From NCBI GenBank assembly GCA_012932295.1, contig JAAONU010000001.1, forward strand, positions 32,643,449 to 32,707,448: a DNA stretch of 64,000 nucleotides, read 5' to 3'. Under the pieces are notes generated by a model, which was not told the DNA's origin, made no database searches, and saw only the letters and a program-made list of their open reading frames with translations. This DNA is from Cyclina sinensis (Eukaryota; Mollusca; Bivalvia; Venerida; Veneridae). A program made the position numbers and the translations under genes. This document shows, piece by piece, positions 22,960-34,500 of the stretch; the stretch's first letter is position 1; the number at the start of each line of letters is the position of its first letter.

Positions 22960-24700
22960 TTCTTTCTTTCTTCTTTCATTCTTGTCTTCCTCCGTTATTT
23001 ACCTCTTTAATTTATTCATTCTGTTTCCGTTTTTATTTCATTACTAATTTCTTTACTTTTTTATTTTCTTTGTCATTTTTTATCATTCTTTATCTCCTTT
23101 CTTTCTATCCATCGTAACATTTCATTTCTTTTCACTCATTATGTATAGATTTTGTAATGCATCTTTTAGATGAGGGCAAATAAATCATCTTGACATAACT
23201 CGGCTGACAGATTCAGAGGTTAACATCACAGTATTTGTAATTGGCAATGATTATCTGTTTTTCTCCATCTGGGCCTAATTCTGCATCTCTCAAAGAAGAT
23301 TGTCATTGGAACCTTTGTGTAGGACATGTCTGTTTGTGCCAGGATATTCAGGTAAGATATTTAAACTTCTCCTGAAAGTTAAGATTGGTCAAGTTGTCAA
23401 GTCCCCTTAATGTGTCTTTAGTCCGACAATATTTCTAAGAGACTGATTTATTACTAACAGGATAAAATGTCTGCCCTCTGCACATAAAGGGAAAAGCCTA
23501 CAGTCTTGTGATGCAGATTGAAACATTATTGCAGAATTTCACCCTAACAAGAATGAATATCTTGTCATTCATGTGGAATAATGCACTAACTTGTTACGTT
23601 TATCTACACATTTTTCATGATTTGTTCAGAGATTTTTTAAAAAGATTTCTATACTATAGACATCGTTAACATCTTACCTCTATATTTCTTCCTTTTTTAT
23701 CTTTATATCTTACTAAATCTTTTTATTTTCTTTCCCATATATTTTCTTTCCATTGAATTCGATTTCTTTCATTTATTTTCTCATTTAACTTTCTTTTTCA
23801 TTTTCCTCCTTCATTTCCTTTTTACCTCTTTTTCTTTCAATTTTTATATCTTTCTGTCTTAATTTCTTTTTTCTTTCTTGCTTTTTTTTAGCTGTCCATT
23901 TCTTTGTCATACTTCTTATATTTCTGTCTTTTTATCTCCTCTTTATATTTGTCTGTCTTTCTGTTTATCTTGAGTGATTTTTTAAAATTGTTTTCTTAAT
24001 ATTCGTTCTTTTATTTTATTCTGACTTTATTTTGTAATCTTTCATCTGTCTGTCATTGTTTTTATTCTGCTTTTTATCTTTTCTTTTTTCTATCACTCTG
24101 TTTTCCTTTATTTCTGTTTTCCTTTTTTTCTATCTTTGTTTTTGTCATTTTTATTATCTCATTCTTCCCTTCTTTCATTTCTCTCCTTTCCCTCCTTCAT
24201 TATCAATTTCCTTTCCCATCCTCTCTTCCTTTCTTTCTCAACCTATAAGTATCATTTCCTTTTTATTCTTTTCTCCTTTTCTTAATTTCTACTTTACCTA
24301 TCTTTTTCCTTTTTCCTCTCTTTTCTTTCTGTATGTATTTATTTCTTTTTTTTTCTGCCAGTTTTCATCTTCTAATTCCTTTGTCTTCTTTCCTTCTGTC
24401 TTTGTATTTCTTTCTTTCTCTTTCTTGCTTTTATTTCATCAGCCCATTTCTGTGTCTTGTTTATTATCTTTGTCTTTTTATCCTACGCTTTTTATGTTTC
24501 TACATATTTCTGTTTATTTTAGTGTTTTTGTTTTAATTTTGTCTTTCTTATAATATTTTTCTTCATTTTATTCTGCCTTTCTTTCTTCGACTTTCATCTG
24601 TTTGTTTAGTCAATCATTACTTTTATTCTGCTTTTCAGATTTTTGTCTTTTTTTAAGTTTTTCTCTTTATATCTCCTTCTTTCTATCTATTTGTTACTCT
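22960..24700 (+). repeat. Pyrimidine-rich low-complexity tract, left part
   Basis: Two T/C-dominated blocks (about 22960-23140 and 23690-24690) made of TTTC, TTTCT, TCTTT and CTGTCTTT words. Between them lies ordinary sequence with an exon-like site at 23170. A degenerate internal repeat can be followed: TTTTATTCTGACTTT near 24015, TTTTATTCTGCCTTT near 24567. The Phe/Ser/Leu-rich ORFs here are composition artefacts. Confidence 0.85.
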
Positions 24701-24709
24701 GTCTTTTTA

Positions 24710-25428
24710 TGCTGCCGAAGGGAAGCATATAGTTTTTTAACTGTCCGTCCGTCAGTCCGTCTTTCCGTCCGTCAGTCCGCCCGAAAACTTTAACATTGGC
24801 CATAACTTCCTTATTAATAAGTGGATTTACTTCATACTTAGACACAACACTCCTTTGGACAAGACCTTCCCACTGACCTATATTTGTTTCACCTTGACCG
24901 CTGAATGACCTTCGCCTTGAAGATCCAATTGTCCAGAAACTTTAACATTGGCCATAACTTCCATATTTTTAAGTAGATTTACTTTGTACTTGGACACAAC
25001 ACCCCTTTGGGCAAGACGTTCCCAATGACCTATATTTGTTTGACCTTGACCTGGATGACCTTCGCCTTGGGCATCCAATTGTCAGAAAACTTTAACATTG
25101 GCCATAACTTCCTCATTAGTAAGTAAATATATACCTAATACTTGGACACAACACCCCTTTGGACAAGACCTTCCCACTGACCTATATTTGTTTGACCTTG
25201 ACCCTGAATGACCTTCACCTTGGGCATCCAATTGTCCAAAAACTTTAACATTGGCCATAACTTCCACATTAGTAAGTGGATATACTTCATACTTGGACAC
25301 AACAACCCTTTGGACAAGACCTTCCCACTGACTTATATTTATTTGACCTAGACCCCTGAATGACCAGTTCTCAGCTCAAAGGTATAAGCACAACTTCGAA
25401 GGCATTGTCATCTTACAGTGACAGTTCT
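24710..25428 (+). repeat. Mollusc dispersed repeat with internal tandem units of about 150 bp
   Basis: Opens TGCTGCCGAAGGGAAGCATA, followed by a GTCCGTCCGTCAGTCCGTC stretch. It then has four units starting near 24784, 24937, 25087 and 25240 with AACTTTAACATTGGCCATAA, ACTTGGACACAACACCCCTT and TGACCTATATTTGTTTGACC. It closes with GGCATTGTCATCTTACAGTG then ACAGTTCTTGT. It sits inside the pyrimidine tract. The minus-strand ORFs with repeated MANVKV are by-products. Confidence 0.8.
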
Positions 25429-26405
25429 TGTTTTTCAATTTTTTTTAGATTTTATTAGATTTGGTCTTTTTACATTATTTCGTTCATTTTATTCTGACTT
25501 TATCTCTATCTTTCATTTGTCGGTCTGTTTATTCAATCATTATTTCTGTTCTGCTTTTCAGAGTTTTTCTTTTGTAATTCTGCTTTTTGTGTTTTCCTTT
25601 TTTTCTGAAGTCTTTTTATTCTGTCTTTCCATTATTCTTGGCTTTTTTTTGTCTTTTTTATTCTTTCTTCCTTCCATCTGTTTTATGTTTCCATTCTGTC
25701 AATGTTATCTTTCTTCCTTTCTTTGTCCTTGTTATACTTTCCTTCTGTTTCCTCCTCTTTTCTTCTTTACTTTCTGTCATTTGTTTTTTTTCTATCATTC
25801 ATTCTTTTTTATTTTCTTCCCGTCCTGATTTTGTTCTCTAAAGCTTTCATTCTTTATGCCCTTTCTTTGATTGTTTTTTGTTTAGTTCTTCTTTCTCTTT
25901 CCTTTGTTTTCATAGTACCTTCTTCTTTCAATATTATAAACACTTTTTCTTCTTTTCTCTTAATGTCTTTCCTTTCCTCCATTCTTTTTTCCTTTATACA
26001 TCTATTTTTTTCCACCGTCCCAGCCTTTCTTTTTCTACTTGTAAGTATCCTTTCATTCTTTTCTTCTTTGTCTCTCTACCTTTCTTTAACTTTTCCCCCT
26101 CTTTTCTTTTTATTCATCGTTTCTTTCCTTCTATCTTTTCTCATTTTCCTTTCATACCTCCTCTCATCATTATTACTTTTCTTCTTCCTACTTTATTAGT
26201 TTTTATCTCCTCCTTTTCTTTATTTTTCTTACATTTCTTTATTTTATTTTAAATTCATTCTTTCTTTCCATTTTCTATCATTCTTTCCTTTCTTCCTTTA
26301 TTCTTGCTTTATGAGGAGACATCAGGTAATTACACCATCCATTCATCTGTCTACATCTCTCTCCTTTTCTTTCTTTCTTTTCTATCTCTCTAACTTCCTT
26401 TAAGC
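25429..26405 (+). repeat. Pyrimidine-rich low-complexity tract, right part
   Basis: About 1 kb of T/C-dominated sequence. It repeats wording of the left part, for example CATTTTATTCTGACTTTATC near 25488 and AATCATTATTTCTGTTCTGC then TTTTCAG near 25537, against ATTACTTTTATTCTGCTTTT and CAG near 24615. Long Phe/Leu/Ser ORFs are composition artefacts. Confidence 0.85.
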
Positions 26406-26625
26406 TTACCAGCGGAAAAGATATTCATAGTCAGAAGGAATAATCTTGGGAATAAAAACCTTAAAATGGTTTTTTAATGGTGGAGTTTTATTTACCACAC
26501 TAACGACATTCGCACAATTGATGCATTTTTCTCAAGTCAATTTTTGCAGACAGTGGTTGCTTTTTCGCTTTAATTTTTTTTTTTTTTTTTACATTTTAGT
26601 CATCTTTAAAGATCTTGATTTTCAG

Positions 26626-26711
26626 ATGAGGGCAAGCCATGACAGTTACAGAGATTGACAGCATGCTATGTGTTACTGGCAACAATAGCTATTGCTCTTA
26701 CAGTACAGGAG
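26626..26711 (+). other. Exon-like segment between strong splice sites
   Basis: Acceptor TGATTTTCAG and donor GGAG|GTATGT around 86 bp. The frame from the leading ATG stops after 10 codons. An internal ATG at 26639 opens a frame reading MTVTEIDSMLCVTGNNSYCS to the donor. Probably an exon of a non-coding or short-ORF transcript; a similar start (AGATGAGGGCAA) occurs at 23168. Confidence 0.3.
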
Positions 26712-28140
26712 GTATGTTACACTAGAGATACTTAGCTTCCATAGAAATTAATATTTTTGCAACCTAGTCTGATTTCAAGGATTTTACAATAGGTGGTGTA
26801 AAATCAAACGAGCAATGATGCACACATTTGTTTTGCTACGGTTGTTTTAACGTCAGATTAATTTCCTATCTTTTATTTGAAATTTCTTATTTCTGTCCAC
26901 CCAAAGCTGTTTGTAACTGCTTAATAAAATTCCATCAGTCAGAAAATATGTATATTCACATAAAGGTAAAACATGTATGTTTTCTTCAATTTAAGAGTTA
27001 CTGCCCTTAAATTGCAATTGCTATTTGTGACTGAAGCCATTACATATTAATACAACTATAGTGTCCTTTCATGAAACTAAGAAATACTGTAAGCATTGAG
27101 ATTTAATGAGGAGTAACACAACTAATGCCTGTTTTTAGCTCATTTTGGCATCATGCCTAGCTTTGCGATAATACAACTACCAGACTTTCATTACCAGTGA
27201 GTGAAAAGAAAACATCTACTTGAAACCGGGAAGGACCAAGTTGCTTTATATAGGTAGACACTGATTCTGCTTGTATTTCTTTCATTACCTTTGTAGATCA
27301 TCACATCGATAGAAGTGAGCTGGTCAAACATCTTGGAGGATGAAATTTGCACATTTGTCAGATAGCAATACTGTATTAATCAAGCACTTCATACAGGTTT
27401 TTACAAAGTAGCATTTATTCATTCTTGGACTTTATTGATACGGTATTTAATTTGGATAATTTGTATTTTTTCTGCATTTATGCTGTTTTATTTTCTTTTC
27501 AGAAACATTACAGTGAGACAGGGATAAAGGAAGAGAGGAAATTGGTATATCAGATGTGGGAAGTCACGAAGATCAAGGCTTGTGAAATGAAAGATGGATA
27601 TGTTATGTTCTTCTGTTACCTACATTGTAAGCTTTGAATATTTGTGTGCTAATATTCTACTCTTTAAGTTACTTGTGGTTGTATTGTCTCTATTGGATGG
27701 TTTCCTGCTTGGTTTATTGCCCTGTTTATTTTATATGGTATGTATATAAGTACCTGACTTGTCACTTCCAGATGGTAGAGACTTTAACCTCCCTTGCTTG
27801 CCACCTTACCCCTTGTACTAATTGCATGCAGTAAAGCTTTACCATATGAAAATGTTCCAGTCAGATACTTTTCTGTTAAGTCGTTTGTCTTTTCTTAAGT
27901 TTTTTCGTAGGATGCAGGAAGCCAGACAAAGCAGAGGTCAGTGCAAATACGTTTGTTTTAAGATTTAATTTTATATTCCTTTTGCTGTTTCTACGTTATT
28001 TTATTTTTATAAAATAACTATATTTTTCCTTTAATTTTGTGTTTTCTTCTTTATTCCATAAACTAACTGGGTTGTTTGAGAAGAGTGGGAGAAAGAAGAA
28101 ATACTGATGTTTGATGATGGATGCAGACTACAAACCCATG
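26712..28140. other. No gene recognised
   Basis: AT-rich. A possible exon lies near 27503-27585 (acceptor CTTTTCAG, open frame with KEERKLVYQMWEV), but no matching partner exons were found. Around 28081, GAGTGGGAGAAAGAAGAAAT resembles the duplicated unit that starts downstream. Confidence 0.35.
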
Positions 28141-30240
28141 ATATTAAGTGTATTTTCTTTTGTTTCCGCTCCTTAACCATTTTTTATTGCATTGGTTTTT
28201 TTAAATATTTGGAAACATAATTACTAATTGTAATATTTCATTCCTCATTTTGGTTCAAGTTTTTCAGTAAATTATTTATTTTAAAGTTTGCATTGTTCTT
28301 GAAATATATTGCCATTTTTGTCAGCAGACTTGTCATTGTTACATACTTTGTTTCGATTCATAAACTTTCCGGAGAGTTTTGAAGATGTGAGAAAGAAACA
28401 AGGGATACAAAAGATGTTTGATGTGGGACGCAGATTACAACACCAGATCAGGTTTGTTAACTTGGTATTGAATATGTATGTTTACATAAGATAATTTTCA
28501 ATCAAAATTAACTCTCAGGTGTATCAAGAGAAATTAAAATAAATGTGTTAATTTGTCTAAGTAGTGAATTCCTTTGTTTATTGAAGTTACATCTTTGTAT
28601 ATAGGGTGTAAATTGTATATTTTGTGCCTGGAAAGATGGTAGAAACATAAATGATTGGATGGCAGCTTGGAGGGATGGTGGCATGGATAGGTGTATGACT
28701 GCATGGAAAGATGTTGGCAAAGATGGGTTGAGTATACAGGATTAACTTGGGATTCAGACTCATTGACAAAATACATTCAAATGTCTAAAATATTTTCAAG
28801 GTTTGTGAAATTGTGTTGAATAAATGACCTAAAAATGTTTTACAGATCTGTCCAGTAACTTTCTTACATTATTCTAAGCAAGCAAGTTGGTCAAAGATCA
28901 ACACCTAGTTTCCAAATTAAGGAAATGAGCATAAAAAAGAATATGAGAATGGACAAATGTTTAAACATCTATTTCATTATCTGATGTGTGCGTTAGGAAT
29001 CATTTAACAACAGTTTCTTTAATCTAGACATACAGTGTGTAGAATTTTCAACAAAAGCATGAGAACCAAGAAGACGGAGCTTGAGGTAAGACACAAATGT
29101 TCTAGAAGTTATGGATGTTTTTTGATAAAATACTGCAATGGTAAGTCCATTAAATACAGGTGTTCTTTTGATGGAAACCTCCAAATAATACCTTAAGTTG
29201 AAAAACAGCACAGTTGAAGATATATGTATAATGGGTTTTTTTTACAAGTGTTCTTAAATTGGTTTCTGTCTAAGAGGAGTGTTAAGTGTCAGGATCTTGC
29301 AAAACTTGGACAACAGAATCTTCGTTCCATGTTTATTTTTGACAAGATATTTGGATGTCTGGAATATGCCAAAAATGCCTACATGAACCAACCTTTTGAA
29401 AACATTTAAAAAATTAAAATACTTCAAGATTGAAATGAGTGTTTTAAAATACTTCTGAAATATTTGGAAGTAACATTACTAGGTCTCCTTCAAAAAGTGT
29501 ACAACTAAACCAACGGAATTAATGGCAGCATGGACAGATGTCGGTAAACACTGATGGCAGAATGGATGTCAGGAATATGGGATTAGTGGGTTGTGAAAGA
29601 TGGACAGGGAGATGGAACTTACATGACTGGCTGGATTGCAGATGGGGACAACACCACAAAACACTGTTGAAACAAAAATACTAGTTTTTTAGAATTAAAT
29701 TTTAGAAATATCTCTTTAAAATGGTTTGCCCAGTAAGTTATTTTAAGCAGTAGATATGTGTAGTGGCTTTGTTTTAGTATGTGTGTTAGTGGATTTTATT
29801 AGCTGGGTTCTAATACACCTTATATGATGGGTATATTAGGACCCAGATTTTAGTTTAATTTATAGGTGTGTGTTAGTGGCTTTTTGTACTCTAATTAATA
29901 GATATGTGTTAGGGGATTTTTTAGCTGGGTTCTGATACACCTAATATAATGGATATATTAGGACCCAGGTTTTAGCTTAAATTAGATATGTATATTAATG
30001 GCTTAATTTTAGATTAATTTATAGACATTTGTATTAGAGGCTTTGATTTAGTATAATTTACAGTTAAGTGCGTGGCTGTTTTAGTTTTATTTATTGACAA
30101 GTGTGTAGCTGACTTTGTTTTAGTTTAATTTATAGACACGAATTTAAGCGCTTTGTTTTTTTATCTAAATTTATAATTGTGTATCAGTGGCTTTTTAAGA
30201 TTGATATATGTTAATTATATATAGTTGAGATAGTTTAATA
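28140..30240 (+). repeat. Degenerate tandem duplication, unit A (about 2.1 kb)
   Basis: Shares ordered landmarks with unit B about 2.11-2.14 kb downstream: AAAGTTTGCAT..TTCTTGAAATATATTG, TTTGATGTGGGA.GCAGA, CAGCTTGGAGGGATG, TACAGGATTAACTTGGGATT, GGACAAATGTTTAAACATCT, CTAGACATACAGTGT and TAGTGTACAACT-like sequence. Exon-like segments with splice consensus occur at 28324-28451 and 29028-29085. Short minus-strand ORFs arise from the GGATGG-type text and are not supported as genes. Confidence 0.7.
29760..30190 (+). repeat. Minisatellite-like stretch with two repeated hairpins
   Basis: Repeated phrases TAGTGGCTTT, TTTTAGTTTAATTTATAG and TGTGTTAG. Two near-identical inverted repeats at 29803-29846 and 29925-29968, spaced 122 bp, pair CTGGGTTCTAATACACC with GGGTATATTAGGACCCAG (first copy). 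Confidence 0.7.
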
Positions 30241-30259
30241 TATAGTTTATTATTCTTAG

Positions 30260-33060
30260 TTCTTAAGTGTATGTAGATGTAAATTGTATTTCCTTATGCT
30301 TCTGCTTCGATTTGCAACTGCATTGTTAAATTTTTGTAAACATAAATATAATTGTATAATAGTAGTTTTTCAAAGCGCATTTTAAGTTTCGAAGAAAATT
30401 AATTAATAAGTTTAAAGTTTGCATGATTCTTGAAATATATTGTTGCCATTTTTGTGAATATACTGATGTAATATTTTTTGTTTCGATTCATAAACTTTCT
30501 GGAGTTCCAAAGATGAAAGTAACAAGGATTACAGAAGTTGTTTGATGTGGGATGCAGAATACATCAGATCAGGTGTGTGAACCTAAGTAATTGAAAATAT
30601 ATGGATAAATCACAGATAATTCTAAAGTGAAAAAGGAAAACTCTTACGTAAAGGTATATTAAGGGAATTTCAAATTAAGGAGTGTTAAGTTAATGTGTCC
30701 AGGTGATGAATTTCTTTGTTCATTGAACTTAAATCTTTGTATTTAGTGTGTACATGGTATAGTTTTGTGGTATAGGAAGATGAAAGTGACATGAATGATT
30801 GAGTGACAGCTTGGAGGGATGATAGCATGGATGGCTGGATGACTGCATGGACAGATGTCAGCAAAGATGGGGTGTGAATATACAGGATTAACTTGGGATT
30901 CAGAATTATTAAAAATACTTTCAAGGTTTGTGAAATAAAATGTTGATTAAATGTCCTTTCAAATGTTTTACTGATATGTTTAATAAATTTCTTACATTAT
31001 TTAAGATTCAAGTTGATGTCAAAGATAGATCAACAACTATTAAGGATTCCAAATTAAGGAAATGAACAACTAAACAAAAGAAAATACAAAATGTACGAAT
31101 GGACAAATGTTTAAACATCTATTTCATTATCTGTGTATAAGAGATTGTCAGCAGGATTTCTTCCATCTAGACATACAGTGTAAAGAAACTAAAGCCAGAA
31201 CATCAAGAAGTCTGCTCTAGATATTGATACTCTAGGAGAAATTATGGGTTTATTGACAAAATATTGCAAGGTAAGTCCAGAACAGTTGTCATTCTGATAG
31301 AAATATTTTTGACTCGAACTTTTTTTGTTAAATCAGAGTTGAAAAACTACAGAATTGAAAATTATATGAACATAGGGTTTACAATTGTACTGTGTTCTTG
31401 TATTAGTTCTCTGCTCACCAAGAGAAGTGTAGCATATCAGGATCATGCAAAGTTGATGACTACATAGTCTTGGTTCAATGGTTGTTTCTGATATGGTATC
31501 TGGATGTCAGCAATATTGTTTACCTGAACCAACGTTTAAAAAAGATTAAAATTAGTGTTTTTAAAATATATTTGAAATATCTTGGGAAGTAAAATTATTA
31601 GGCTTTCTTCAATAGTGTACAACTTAAAGGGTACAGAAAGTCAAACGTTTCGACTGTATATTTTAAATCAACTCCTCGTTTTATTTCATAATCCAAGATA
31701 TTACGAAAATCTGCGATTTCCAGATACATGAAAATTGAAGTTGTCCCACGGTTTATCGACGGCGACATTGTTGCAAAAATACATGGCGAGAGAAAGCGAG
31801 ACTTAATATTTGTGACGTAAATGTGGTCCATTGGAGAATGGCGGGTGTACAAATCGTGACTCGTAGATTTCATCTAAACAAAGTGTATTTACATTTTGAT
31901 AGATGATGTAACCCAAAAATGACATTTAATTCCAAATAAAATTTCTAAGTGTTAAAGAAACTATCTCCTTATCAGAGCTATAAATGCCAAAAGGACGGCA
32001 ATTATAACTATGCAATTTCAATGTGATTGCATAATTATAGACTGTGACATGTCCGTGTTTGGATAAGCCACCGTTAAATGCCGTTTGATCTTCGAAAACC
32101 CGTTATAAATGGCTGGTTTCAAGTTAGACCTAATTTGTCTGTCATGAAAAAAGACCCTGTCAAACAATAATGATACTAATTTACTGCTATTTACCAAAGT
32201 CACCCAAGTTAATGCCTACTATAATTATTATAATATTTTGTTTGTAAAAATGTGCACTTTGATAATAAGTTGTGTATGTGAAATGCAATAAAATGATTGA
32301 TTGATAATAACACTGAATTTAATAATTCGCATAGTAAACCATTGAAGTGTAAAAACAATTTCAGTGGAAACAATTTGTACGAATTATTTCTTTTGGAAAA
32401 AGATAAAATAAGCCATGAATTTATTTAGCATACTTTCATGCAATAAACAGGCATTCTTCCGATAATCTTACGTATTGTAGTCGTTATCAATTTAGATAAA
32501 AACAGGGTCTCAATTAAGGCCCTGATAAAAAGAAGCACGTCACAACCTAAATGGTCACGTTACAAGATCGCGCGTTTTATCGGTCGACCGTTGACTGAAA
32601 AATCGCTACTTTTAAACATTTCTAAGTAAATATTCTTTCGATATTCGTAAAATTTTCAAAACTTAACAATAAATGCATAAAATTTATTATGGTTTCGGTT
32701 GAATTTTTGACTTTCGTTTCTCTTTAACTTCCAAATAATGGATGACAACAACATGGATAGATGTCGGCATAGATGGATGGTGGAATGGATGGCAGGGACT
32801 TGGATGGGAGATTGTAGCATAGACATCAGCATAAAATGGTGGAATGGATTTCAGAGACTTGGATTAGGAATGGCAGCTTGGACAGATGTCAGCATAAATT
32901 GATGACGGAATGGGTGTTAGCAATATGGGATGGGTGTATAGTGGAAAATAACAGAACACTGTCGGACCAGAAATGCATGGGTTGTGGAATTAAATATTAG
33001 ATAAATATATCTTAAAAATGATATATCCAGTAAATTATTTTATGCTGGCAAGTAGATAAC
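30260..33060 (+). repeat. Degenerate tandem duplication, unit B, interrupted by a 1.1 kb insertion
   Basis: Parallels unit A landmark by landmark (for example 30541 TTTGATGTGGGATGCAGAAT, 30888 TTAACTTGGGATTCAGAATT, 31105 GACAAATGTTTAAACATCTA, 31168 TAGACATACAGTG). At 31620 the match breaks at the inverted-end element and resumes at about 32731 with ATGGATGACAACAACATGGA and ATAGATGTCGG. The donor site kept in unit A at 29086 is lost here. Confidence 0.7.
31624..32727. mobile_element. 1.1 kb insertion with imperfect terminal inverted repeats
   Basis: Left end TTAAAGGGTACAGAAAGTCA; right end TTGACTTTCGTTTCTCTTTAA, an imperfect reverse complement. Both ends carry TTAA, and AACTT flanks on each side (31621-31625 and 32726-32730), so either could be the target duplication. 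No transposase was recognised; the interior 91-residue minus-strand ORF has no known domain. The left 250 bp has a relative at 60620-60832 in the opposite orientation, showing that it is a dispersed family. Confidence 0.6.
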
Positions 33061-33289
33061 AAAAACAGATCAACTTATGTATTCAAATGAAAGAATTTCT
33101 ATTTTTAAATAAAAGGAGCACCTACAAAAGTAAAAGAACAAACAAATAGAAAAATTAACATGGCTTTGATGTTTCTAACCTAGTGTTTTTCATGATCTTT
33201 CTAGGTAACAGAAGTAATATTACAAACTAATACCAGATTTTTAAAAAATAAAAATATCATTTCGATATAAGGGGATAGTAAGATTATGG

Positions 33290-34500
33290 TCTCTTTTTTA
33301 AATAGTGGATGTTTGGTTGGCGGCTACATGAACCGATAGATGGCAGCAAGCTTGACGATGACATGGCAGCAAAAGAAATGAATGGATGGCAGCTACATAG
33401 GTGTTTACTATGGCAATTTGGGTGTAAGCAACAGTGGCGGGTTGATGGCACGATAAACAGGTTTCAGAAGAAAGGGTGTCCTTAATGGATGGCTGCAACA
33501 TGGAAGATGTGTAGGGGTGGCAGCATGGTTACGAGGATGACGACAACATTGACGGAGACAAGGGCATGGATAGTTCAGACATAGATGGGAGATAGCAGCT
33601 TTGATCGATGTCGACAGAATTTGGAGAATGGATGGCGGTGACATGGTTGGAGGTGGCAGCAACTTGGAAGTGTGATGGGTTTGGCGTTTTGGATGGATGT
33701 CAGCACATGTAAATAGAAGAAAGGATATTGGTGACATGGACATGTGGTTGCATTTACAAATGAAGACTACATTGAGTGGATAAGACATCGATAAGACATG
33801 TCTTTAGAGAGGTCAGACAGAAGTTTATTCTAGAAATTTTGGATTTTTATAGCCTACACTGTTAAGATTGGATATTTGATTACTGCGCGCGCTCAGTATT
33901 CGCCAATGTCCGAAAACTATACGATTATAGAGCATTAATTTTGTACTTTATCTACGCCGATCATCTTTTCAAAAGATACTTCTTTTTTATAGTGAATGGT
34001 TGAATGACAGCTGCATGACCCAGTACATGGCAGCAAAGACTGATAGCAGCAACATGAATGGAAAGATGAGTGCTACAATAAATTGGTGGATGGCAGCAGT
34101 ACGGACAACCTAATGAACAGGTTTCAGCATAGATGAATGGTTGAATGGATGGTCACGACATAGATGGGGAATGATGGTAACCTTGTTAGGAGGATGGAGG
34201 GGACAGGGAAGGGGACAAGGAATGGCAGTTTCAATGGATGTCGGACTAAGCGGATGGGAGAATAGATGGTGGCAACAAGGATGGTGGATGACAACAACAT
34301 GGAAGTGTGGTAGGCATGGCGTTCTTGACGGATGTCCGCACAGATTGAAAACAGAATGGATAGTGGAAACATAGAGAGGCAGGTGGCCTTATTGGCAGAT
34401 GACAGTTACATGTATTAGTGGATATGGCTTTGATGGATGTCGGTATGGATGTGAACATATAGTATGAACTTGGGATTCAGAGTGATTGAACAAATACTGA
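33290..34500 (+). repeat. Further degraded copies of the GGATGGCAG-rich unit
   Basis: Two more partial copies begin near 33283 (AGTAAGATTATGGTCTCTTT) and 33970 (AAAAGATACTTCTTTTTTATAGTG). Both run into text such as GGATGGCAGC and GATGTCGGCA. The end has AGTATGAACTTGGGATTCAG at 34461, matching units A and B. ORFs on both strands here are low-complexity artefacts. Confidence 0.6.

Noticed and set aside
24056..26252. Long Phe/Ser/Leu-rich ORFs resembling membrane proteins
   Set aside because: They follow from T/C-only sequence lacking A and G for stop codons. Codon choice is purely compositional.
31598..31873. 91-residue minus-strand ORF whose text recurs at 60.6 kb
   Set aside because: The recurrence is at DNA level as a dispersed repeat; in the 60.6 kb copy the frame stops early (after APSIKF), so coding is not supported.
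33298..34458. Overlapping ORFs on both strands, up to 126 residues
   Set aside because: They lie in GGATGGCAG-rich degenerate repeats and have no domain or splice context.
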